This document shows, piece after piece, positions 8,193 through 14,880 of a DNA stretch of 64,000 nt (its first letter is position 1; each line of letters starts with the position of its first letter). This stretch comes from Planctomycetota bacterium (GTDB lineage: Bacteria > Planctomycetota > Planctomycetia > Pirellulales > Pirellulaceae): positions 434,938 to 498,937 of the forward strand of contig JAPLNI010000058.1 in NCBI GenBank assembly GCA_026692865.1. Direction: 5' to 3'. Below the pieces are notes generated by a model. It searched no databases. It saw only the letters and a list, made by a program, of their open reading frames with translations, and was not told the origin of the DNA. A program made the translations under genes and the position numbers.

Positions 8193-9158
8193 TTGTCGAA
8201 TACGTTAACTCAGCCACCATCTGTTGGGCTTGGACTTTGGAAAATCGCGAATGATCAAGCTGCTGATGCCGTTCAAGCGGCCATTGAGATTGGTTACAGA
8301 CATCTCGATTCTGCTAGCGATTACGGTAACGAAGCTTTTTCCGGCGAGGGGATCAAATCATCGCTAGAGAAAAAAATGGTAAGTCGAGATGAGCTTTGGG
8401 TTACAAGTAAACTTTGGAATACCAACCATCGATCGGAGCATGTAAGGGCTGCGTGCGAGAAGTCATTGAAAGATTTGAAAGTCGATTACTTGGACCTTTA
8501 CTTAATCCACTTTCCGATTTCGCTGAAATATGTCGATCCTCAGTGCAGGTATCCCGCGGGTTGGTTTTACGATCCAGATGCACCAACCCCAAAGATGGAA
8601 ATTGACTCGGTTCCCATTCGCGAAACCTGGGAAGCCATGCAAGAACTAGTCACATCGGGTCTTGTTCGACAGATTGGAGTCAGCAATTTCAATGTCTCGC
8701 TTATCCGCGACGTCTTGTCCTATGCGACAATTCGGCCATCAGTACTGCAGGTCGAATCGCATCCTTACTTAGTGCAACCGAAACTTTTGCGATACTGTCA
8801 GCAGGAATCAATCCACATGACGGCGTTTTCACCTCTGGGAGCTCCATCGTACGTATCGATCGGTATGGCAACGGAAGCTGATTCCGTTCTAACGGAGCCA
8901 ACCGTGCTTGCGGTTGCGGATAAGATAGGGTGCACGCCTGCTCAAGCGGTGCTCGCATGGGGGATTCAACGAGGAACGTCAGTCATCCCAAAGACCACGC
9001 GAGTAGCCCGACTCAGAGAAAATCTTGAGTCAAAGGATATTTTGCTGTCGATTGAACAGATGCAAGAAATGCAATCGCTTGACCAAAATCGCCGATTCAA
9101 TGATCCGGGAGTCTTTTGTGAACAAGCTTTCGGAAGTTTTTATCCGATCTACGAGTAA
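8193..9158 (+). CDS. Aldo/keto reductase
   Basis: 321 aa. The catalytic tetrad of the AKR superfamily is visible: D39 and Y44 in HLDSASDYGNE, K73 in TSKLWN, and H106 in YLIHFPI. The NADP-binding IPKTT and the C-terminal MQSLDQNRRFNDPG are present. The middle loop is like that of aldose/xylose reductases, so it probably reduces sugars or other aldehydes with NAD(P)H in the cytoplasm; the substrate is not known. The start is TTG at 8193, after AGGACC. The gene is monocistronic and is followed by an independent small RNA unit. Confidence 0.88.
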   Translation: MSNTLTQPPSVGLGLWKIANDQAADAVQAAIEIGYRHLDSASDYGNEAFSGEGIKSSLEKKMVSRDELWVTSKLWNTNHRSEHVRAACEKSLKDLKVDYLDLYLIHFPISLKYVDPQCRYPAGWFYDPDAPTPKMEIDSVPIRETWEAMQELVTSGLVRQIGVSNFNVSLIRDVLSYATIRPSVLQVESHPYLVQPKLLRYCQQESIHMTAFSPLGAPSYVSIGMATEADSVLTEPTVLAVADKIGCTPAQAVLAWGIQRGTSVIPKTTRVARLRENLESKDILLSIEQMQEMQSLDQNRRFNDPGVFCEQAFGSFYPIYE

Positions 9159-9218
9159 GAGATTCCAAGGCAAAAGAGACAATCAATATCTTTTTTACGA
9201 AAACTATCTATCTCGAAG

Positions 9219-9246
9219 TTGACGACGCCTCATAACCCAGTATAGT
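9219..9246 (+). promoter_or_regulatory. Sigma-70-like promoter of the small RNA
   Basis: The -35 box TTGACG (9219-9224) and the -10 box TATAGT (9241-9246) are separated by 16 bp. Both are within one or two bases of consensus. The predicted transcription start, about seven bases past the -10 box, is at 9253, right at the base of the first hairpin of the RNA. Confidence 0.7.
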
Positions 9247-9252
9247 TTGAAC

Positions 9253-9361
9253 AAACCAGTCGAGCTTGCTCGATTGGGCCTTCTCATCGATCACCTGCCC
9301 CGGTTGAGAGAAGGTTACTCCCATGCTAATCACCTGCCCCGGTTAGCGTGGGTTTTTTTTT
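9253..9361 (+). ncRNA. Candidate ~109-nt small RNA with twin identical loops
   Basis: An intergenic transcript unit with three hairpins and no open frame. Hairpin 1 (9256-9277) is a 9-bp stem capped by a CUUG tetraloop. Hairpin 2 (9279-9314) is a 13-bp stem with one bulged A and the loop ACCUGCCCC. Hairpin 3 (9320-9352) is a 12-bp stem with the same loop ACCUGCCCC, followed by nine T. The repeated segment ATCACCTGCCCCGGTT is identical at 9290-9305 and 9329-9344, while the stems around it differ in sequence but both pair, partly through G-U pairs. Variable stems with conserved loops point to selection on the loops. C-rich loops that pair with purine-rich ribosome sites are known from other bacterial sRNAs (for example the Rhodobacter CcsR group). 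I know no named family matching this one. Confidence 0.75.
9320..9361 (+). terminator. Intrinsic terminator of the small RNA
   Basis: A 12-bp stem (9320-9331 with 9341-9352, two G-U pairs) with a 9-nt loop is followed directly by nine T (9353-9361). It ends the small RNA and is 400 bp before the next coding start, so it is not an attenuator of that gene. Confidence 0.88.
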
Positions 9362-9754
9362 GCCGTTCAAGATTTTTTACACTTTGCAAATATTGCCTGC
9401 CGGCATGGCAACCGCTTGTTTTTAGCGTGTGAAATGGATGACTTAATTTAAGATCCGATACATCCTCAAGATAAGAAAACCTAACGGTTACACGGAGTGA
9501 ACGGAGCGGTTCTTGTTGTCACATAAAGGAATGTTTTTGCCGGTTTTTTCTATTCAAATGCGTTATCTAGTTCGGATGGATTGATACAGGACGACCCGTT
9601 GGGAAGGTACTTCTGCGACAAATTTTTAGTGGCTGACGCACGCGGTTTTATTTACGTTATCGATAGGTCTGGAACACTAACAAGTGGGGGAATCTATGGT
9701 AGGTTGATAAATCTGTTGCACGAATTGTTCAGGACTGCTTAGGAGAGTTAGGAA
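9362..9754. other. 393-bp gap after the small RNA
   Basis: No coding frame is convincing. A small GC palindrome (TTGCC...TGCCGGCA...GGCAA) lies around 9393-9411. The last 20 bases hold the ribosome site AGGAGA of the gene starting at 9755. No other signal is recognised. Confidence 0.4.
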
Positions 9755-11077
9755 ATGAGATGTCCACGTCGATGGAATGGATTTGTTTATTTTCATGTAG
9801 TCCTTGTGATTGCTTTTGGGGGCATTGAAAGCGGACACTTTATATTCTCTGGCATCGCGAGGACTTTGGCTGCCGAGTCTTCCCCAGTCCAACAAACAGC
9901 AACGCCTATAAGCGTAAAAATTAAACTGCTTTCTGGTGCAACGGTCGAAGGCGATCTTCAGAGTGTCAATACAAGCACCGTAACCATAAGGACTGGCGTT
10001 GATAACAAGTCGGTCGTAACTGAGTTTCCTGTTGCCGAGACCGCGGTCATCGAGTTGAAGGGGGTGTCACCAAGCGATGCAACATCTTCCGGCGATATTC
10101 TGAAGCTAACGGATGGAACTTCACTCCAATGCCGCAGCATATTAGGTAAAGATAACTCTTGGTCAGTTGAAAGCGAAAGCAATGTTTCGCTCAGCATAAC
10201 TCCGTCGACAATGGCGAGTCTGCAATTTCGAAACTTGAATAAAGCGGTACGTGAGGCTGCTAGCCAAAACGCTGGTGCACCAGTTTTGACTGATGAAATG
10301 CTGATCATCAGGCCGGGTGACCAAATCGATCGGATACCGGGAGTGATTCTCGGGCTCGACGAAAGTTCTGTAAGCTTTTCCTTTGACGGTCAGACAATTC
10401 CGGCCCCGCGAACCAAGCTTGCTGGACTTGTGTGGGCTCAGCCTGAGGAATCTCCATACAAACCAACGATTCGGATTAGAACTCTCGATGGAAGCAAATG
10501 GGAAGCAACCGAGCTTAAGTTCGTAGATTCCGGTGAAAAAGGACCAGTGTTTCAGTGGACCTTACGCAGCGGTATCGAATGTGTATGCGATCCCAAGCAA
10601 GTCGCGAGCATCGATTTTTCTAACGCCATTGTGAGATGGTTTGCTGCGATTGCTGTGATCGAATCCAAAGCGTTCGACAATCCGTTTTTGTCGGTTTCGG
10701 TTCGTGGTAGATCGGTCTTGCTGGCTCCTCATTTCGCGAGTAATTCCAAGGGTCGGGATATCGCAGATGAGCCTTCAACAAAAAATCTCGTGTTTCCGGT
10801 TGATGGCGAAATCGTTGCTCGTGTACCAGATGGTACTACGCGATTTCGTACCCGAATCGTTCGCCCGGAAGATGCGAGAATTCAAGATAAAATCCTATGT
10901 GAGATTTGGTCTAACGAAGACCTTTTATGGTCGAGTGCGGATCCAAAAGTAGATGCGCCATGGGTTGTCGATATTGCAGTGACGCCAGAAAAGCGACTTC
11001 GATTGGTGGTCCGATCCGAATCGAAGATTTCTGCCGGTAGCATGGTGACTTGGCTGCAGCCCAGGTTTTCTCCGTAG
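9755..11077 (+). CDS. Secreted protein with C-terminal NPCBM-like domain
   Basis: 440 aa. The first about 45 residues look like a signal peptide with a hydrophobic stretch and end near LAAES. The middle has repeated beta-rich segments of the kind KLLSGATVEGDLQSV and LRTLDGSKW. The C-terminal about 110 residues read FRTRIVRPEDA..., LLWSS..., WVVDIAV..., LRLVVRSES..., SMVTWLQPRF, which resembles the NPCBM/NEW2 putative carbohydrate-binding module common in planctomycete surface proteins. No catalytic motif is evident. The start ATG follows AGGAGA with 8-nt spacing. Carbohydrate binding is inferred from fold similarity only. Confidence 0.7.
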   Translation: MRCPRRWNGFVYFHVVLVIAFGGIESGHFIFSGIARTLAAESSPVQQTATPISVKIKLLSGATVEGDLQSVNTSTVTIRTGVDNKSVVTEFPVAETAVIELKGVSPSDATSSGDILKLTDGTSLQCRSILGKDNSWSVESESNVSLSITPSTMASLQFRNLNKAVREAASQNAGAPVLTDEMLIIRPGDQIDRIPGVILGLDESSVSFSFDGQTIPAPRTKLAGLVWAQPEESPYKPTIRIRTLDGSKWEATELKFVDSGEKGPVFQWTLRSGIECVCDPKQVASIDFSNAIVRWFAAIAVIESKAFDNPFLSVSVRGRSVLLAPHFASNSKGRDIADEPSTKNLVFPVDGEIVARVPDGTTRFRTRIVRPEDARIQDKILCEIWSNEDLLWSSADPKVDAPWVVDIAVTPEKRLRLVVRSESKISAGSMVTWLQPRFSP

Positions 11078-11507
11078 CAAAACTGGACTGGGGCGCAATT
11101 GAAACAGGTCGAAATGATTAAGAATAACAGTGCAGGGCGTGATTGAGCCGCTGGCGATAGCTGCGTAGTTGGATGTTTCTGTGCAAGCGGGTGGCAATTC
11201 GCTTCAACTCGGCTAGTGCCCGTTTATTCATAACGCCTTGAGCCGCCGACGCTATCCACGGGTTTCGATATCGCTATGACTTGCGCGGTTGAATGCTTGT
11301 TGTCGCGAAAGAGAAATTTCAATCAGGGCAGGGCAGGGGGGCAGGCGAGCCCCGTTTCTCAAGTGATTCTTATGGATTACGATTATGGCATTGTTTAGCG
11401 ACGCGTCATGCGTCCTTTGGTTGGTAGTTTTGGCAAGGCCGATTTATCCACGTGACGGTGACAAACGAGATACCGGCTTTCGCAGGCAAAAGAAAAATAC
11501 ATTCTCT
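11078..11507. other. 430-bp upstream region of the phosphatase gene
   Basis: Contains copy A of a ~90-bp dispersed repeat (11240-11328) and, directly after it, a G-rich run with three overlapping GGGCAGG sites (11326-11345). The last of these forms one arm of a GGGGC/GCCCC hairpin (11338-11353). It is not known whether this lies in the leader of the following mRNA. Confidence 0.5.
11240..11328 (+). repeat. ~95-bp dispersed repeat, copy A
   Basis: Begins with GAGCCGCCGACGCTATCCAC and has the CCACGGGTTT core shared with copies B (17816-17910), C (42909-43011, inverted) and D (61673-61775, inverted). The distal half is the least conserved of the four. Confidence 0.6.
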
Positions 11508-13205
11508 ATGGCTTATCTGGACTCACTCAGCGGAAACTCAATCGGGAAACGCTATGACTTGGACCAAGCAGAGATGGTTATGGGGCGGCATCCAGATTGC
11601 GACATCGTGCTTGATAGCGGTGCTGTGTCGCGTCAACACGCGAAGATGATCCGCAATGGGAATTCATTTCTAATTGAGGACATGAAAAGTCGGAATGGAA
11701 CCTTCGTAAATGGTCGCTTGATCGAACAGCCATCTTCATTGGAAGACGGCGATGTGATTCGCGTCTGCGACTTAGAGCTTTCCTTTCATGCTGATCTTCC
11801 TGTGTCCGAGTTTGATGACGGATCAAGCCTCAATGCTACTCATGGTTCGAAGTTGGGAATGTTCATCGTTGACGATGGCGATGAACCAACGAGCCATTCG
11901 GTGATGGCAAAGATGGAAGTACGCGGCAGTACTTTCGGTGCACAAGTTTCGGCGTCGCCCGAGGTCAAACTAGCGGCCATGCTTGAAATCATGAGTGCCC
12001 TTGGCAAGGCGGTCTCGATCGATGACGTTCTACCGAAAGTGCTTGATAGTTTGTTTCGTATCTTTGTCCAAGCTGATCGTGGCTTCATTGTTTTGAAGGA
12101 CGACTCGGGGACGCTCCAGCCACGATGGGTGAAGACTCGCCGCCCAGAACAAGAGGAGCAGTTTCGGATTTCTAAAACGATCATGAAGCAGGTCATGCAA
12201 GACAAGGAAGCAATTATTTCCTTGGATGCGGGGAGCGACGAAAGGTTTCAAATGAGCCAAAGCGTGGCGGATTTTCGAATCCGATCAATGATTGTCGCGC
12301 CGCTCCTCGATTCCGAAGGAGAACCGCTGGGCGCTATACAGATCGATACAATACAGCATAAAGGGCGATTCGAAGCAAAAGACCTTGAAGTCCTTTCAGC
12401 GGTTGCGAACCAAGCGGGAATTGCCATTGAGAACGCTCAACTGCACGAGCAGATGGTCTTGCAACGGTTGGTCGAGCAGGACTTGGAGCTGGCTAAGCAA
12501 GTTCAGCAAGCCTTTCTTCCGCGCGAAACGCCTGATCTTCCAGAATATGATTTCTACCAGTACTACAATCCCGCAAGCGAGATCGGTGGTGATTACTTCG
12601 ATTACATTCCGCTAGAGCACGATCGAATGGCAATCGTTGTTGCTGATGTGGTAGGCCACGGCGTTGCGGCGGCGATGTTTATGGCAAAGCTATCTGCTGA
12701 AACACGATTCGCATTCGCTTCGGAAGATGAGCCCGCCAAGGCTCTGACGCTCCTTAATGAACGCGTCACCGCTCTCGGCGTCGAAAGATTTGTGACGATG
12801 TGTGTCATTATTCTTCATCCGCAGTCAGGGAATATTTCTATTGTTAACGCTGGTCACATGCCACCAGTTTACCGCGACCAAAACGACGTGATCTCCGAGC
12901 CCGGCTTCGACAACAGCGGCCCACCGCTCGGGATTATGACGGGAATTGATTACGAAGAATTCAAAATGCAGATACACCCTGGTGAACTGCTTGCGATGTA
13001 TACGGACGGAGTTTTTGAGGCTCCGAACAAGCTGGGAGCGCAGTTTTCGATCGCTCGGGTGAAATCCATGGTCGGGGAAACGTCGAATTCGCTATCCGAA
13101 AATGGCAATGCGTTGATCAAGTCCGTCACGGAGCACATTGTAGGTTGTGCCCAGGAAGATGACATGTGCTTGGTTATGTTTAACCGTCTTCAAGGGTCAT
13201 CATAG
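11508..13205 (+). CDS. FHA-GAF-SpoIIE (PP2C-type) phosphatase
   Basis: 565 aa from the ATG at 11508. An in-frame ATG at 11385 would add 41 residues with no domain, so I prefer the later start. The FHA domain occupies about residues 20-80 (MGRHPDCDIVLDSGAVSRQHA, SRNGTFVNG). A GAF domain follows at about 150-310 (LEVLSAVANQAGIAIENAQLHEQM). The C-terminal SpoIIE/RsbU phosphatase has GGDYFDY, VVADVVGHGVAAAMFMA, NAGHMPP and MYTDGVFEA, holding the metal-binding aspartates. Such proteins dephosphorylate partners (often anti-anti-sigma factors) in response to signals read by FHA (phosphothreonine) and GAF. No cognate anti-sigma gene is adjacent. Confidence 0.92.
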   Translation: MAYLDSLSGNSIGKRYDLDQAEMVMGRHPDCDIVLDSGAVSRQHAKMIRNGNSFLIEDMKSRNGTFVNGRLIEQPSSLEDGDVIRVCDLELSFHADLPVSEFDDGSSLNATHGSKLGMFIVDDGDEPTSHSVMAKMEVRGSTFGAQVSASPEVKLAAMLEIMSALGKAVSIDDVLPKVLDSLFRIFVQADRGFIVLKDDSGTLQPRWVKTRRPEQEEQFRISKTIMKQVMQDKEAIISLDAGSDERFQMSQSVADFRIRSMIVAPLLDSEGEPLGAIQIDTIQHKGRFEAKDLEVLSAVANQAGIAIENAQLHEQMVLQRLVEQDLELAKQVQQAFLPRETPDLPEYDFYQYYNPASEIGGDYFDYIPLEHDRMAIVVADVVGHGVAAAMFMAKLSAETRFAFASEDEPAKALTLLNERVTALGVERFVTMCVIILHPQSGNISIVNAGHMPPVYRDQNDVISEPGFDNSGPPLGIMTGIDYEEFKMQIHPGELLAMYTDGVFEAPNKLGAQFSIARVKSMVGETSNSLSENGNALIKSVTEHIVGCAQEDDMCLVMFNRLQGSS

Positions 13206-13311
13206 CCTAGCAGTTGCTGGCTGCGTATAATAAATGACAGTGTAGGGTGGCTACCGAAAATTGGTAGATGGCCACTCGAAAACTAAAAGTCACCACCTAC
13301 TTGAGAGCGAA

Positions 13312-13749
13312 ATGATGAACCAACCAAATGCAATATGTTGTCCTATGGCCAAGAAAGTCTTTTGGGGAATGGCAATCATAAGCGGGATGGTTCTAGCGAG
13401 CTTTTCGCAACACGGATCTGTCATGGCCACATCAGAATCTTCGAAAATGTTACGTCACATTGTGCAATTTCAATTCAAGGCTGATTCTTCAGCCGCTGAC
13501 GTCCAAAAAGTCGTAGATGCGTTCCGGGCACTACCAGGAAAGATTACGGAAGTAGCCGACTTTGAGTACGGAACAGATAATAGTCCTGAAGGCCTAGCGG
13601 ACGGTTTTACGCATTGCTTCCTGATCACATTTAAGTCCGAGGAAGATCGAACAGCCTATATCAAACATCCAGACCATCAGGCCTTCGTGTCCATTCTCAA
13701 GCCACATCTCGAAAAGGTTCAAGTAATCGACTTTTGGTCCGCCAAGTAG
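13312..13749 (+). CDS. Secreted Dabb (stress-responsive alpha/beta barrel) domain protein
   Basis: 145 aa from the tandem ATG at 13312; an upstream in-frame start at 13261 adds nothing conserved. The N-terminal hydrophobic stretch after MAKK (residues about 12-36) is a probable signal peptide. The rest is a Dabb ferredoxin-like domain: RHIVQFQFKADSSAADVQKV, FEYGTDNSPEGLADGFTHC and YIKHPDHQAFV. Dabb proteins dimerise into a small barrel; enzymatic roles vary and none can be assigned here. Confidence 0.85.
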   Translation: MMNQPNAICCPMAKKVFWGMAIISGMVLASFSQHGSVMATSESSKMLRHIVQFQFKADSSAADVQKVVDAFRALPGKITEVADFEYGTDNSPEGLADGFTHCFLITFKSEEDRTAYIKHPDHQAFVSILKPHLEKVQVIDFWSAK

Positions 13750-13932
13750 TGCGATTCAATCGTGTCTTGGAAGATCGTCACTGCTTGAGTTGCCATGTAA
13801 ACAAATTACGGCAAAACAGCCCTGGTTACAATTCTGCTCACAATTCTACTCGTTGAGTGGTTCGAGTCCGATGAACCAATTTCGCTTTAAAAGCATTGGT
13901 ATGTAACTGGGACTCGTTGCAAAGGAACATCT

Positions 13933-14676
13933 ATGAATCGATATGCGTCTCTGTGTGATGACTTTTATTTGAATATGCATCTTCAGACCGAGCTGGAACT
14001 CCCACAACAGCGCGAAACAGTTCTGCACTACTTTGAACAGATGCAACGTCGTTATCCCGCGATGAAGAATTTTTACACACGCGAGCGAAACGAACTCGTA
14101 CTGGAGGAAGATAAAGATTCGGGCGGATATCGATGGGTAGCGATTGAACCAAAACGACTTTGTTCGGGAACAGTCAATCCACCATCGCTTGATGAAGCCA
14201 TGGAGCAGCATCGAGAAGTATTGCGATTGGCTCCGTATGCGCTTACGGTTAGCAAGATAGACTGCGAAGCGCTTACTGTCATGTTTGGCTTCGACTACAC
14301 GTATCGCGGCAATCACAATCAATTGATTGCTGACACAATAGGTATTCCGTCGGCTTTAGACGGGCTTTGTAGTCGAGCGAATTCACCGATCATCGGGTAC
14401 GAACCTTCGATTCAGTTTACGGTTGATGAGGAATGTTTGACTCAGGTTCGGATCAACTTCGAAACACGCACAACGGGGTTCCATGTCCGAACTGGTGAAT
14501 ATGGTGAGGAGCAGTTGAGCGTTTACTTGAGCGTTCGTAGGTTCGACTCTCTTGGACCTAAAGATGACTTCGTTGTCGAGCTTGATCGCTTGGCGAATCT
14601 TGGCTACGAGCTTTTAGACAGCTATGTTGTAGAGAATATTCTTCGACCTCTTCAGTCGGCAATTACGACCAAGTAG
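13933..14676 (+). CDS. Conserved-looking protein of unknown function
   Basis: 247 aa; I do not recognise a family. It has no signal peptide and no membrane segment. The composition is that of a soluble cytoplasmic protein with an acidic C-terminal third (DDFVVELDRLANLGYELLD). Segments such as LTVMFGFDYTYRGNHNQLIAD and VRINFETRTTGFHVRTGEYGEE suggest a paired alpha/beta repeat of two similar halves, but this is only an impression. Codon use resembles the neighbours, so it is probably a native planctomycete gene. It stands alone between the Dabb gene and the TolC-type gene. Confidence 0.75.
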   Translation: MNRYASLCDDFYLNMHLQTELELPQQRETVLHYFEQMQRRYPAMKNFYTRERNELVLEEDKDSGGYRWVAIEPKRLCSGTVNPPSLDEAMEQHREVLRLAPYALTVSKIDCEALTVMFGFDYTYRGNHNQLIADTIGIPSALDGLCSRANSPIIGYEPSIQFTVDEECLTQVRINFETRTTGFHVRTGEYGEEQLSVYLSVRRFDSLGPKDDFVVELDRLANLGYELLDSYVVENILRPLQSAITTK

Positions 14677-14714
14677 CAGCCTGTTAATTTAGGCAGTTTA
14701 CGAGGCCTTATTGA

Positions 14715-14769
14715 CTATACCGCAATGTTGCGGACGGATTATTCCGAATCAAAGGAACAGTCCGTATAG
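14715..14769 (+). other. Multi-stem inverted-repeat structure upstream of the TolC-type gene
   Basis: An outer stem CTATA(14715-14719)/TATAG(14765-14769) continues into CGGA/TCCG (14735-14738 with 14761-14764). A perfect 14-bp palindrome CCGCAATGTTGCGG (14720-14733) is inserted on the left side, and an inner TTCC/GGAA hairpin closes the middle. It lies 38 bp after one stop codon and 111 bp before the next start. It may be a structured leader, a terminator remnant or an operator. Confidence 0.4.
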
Positions 14770-14880
14770 CCGTCGAGTAGTGATTAATCAGCAGATCAGT
14801 CATTCACCAATTTTGCGGTACGGCAACTGTCAATTAACTCCCTGGCAGGGGGCCTACCACGAGCGTCGCAAGGAAGCCTG

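Noticed and set aside
13855-13880. GGTTCGAGTCC, resembling a tRNA T-loop
   Set aside because: No upstream cloverleaf elements pair with it and no CCA-compatible acceptor end.
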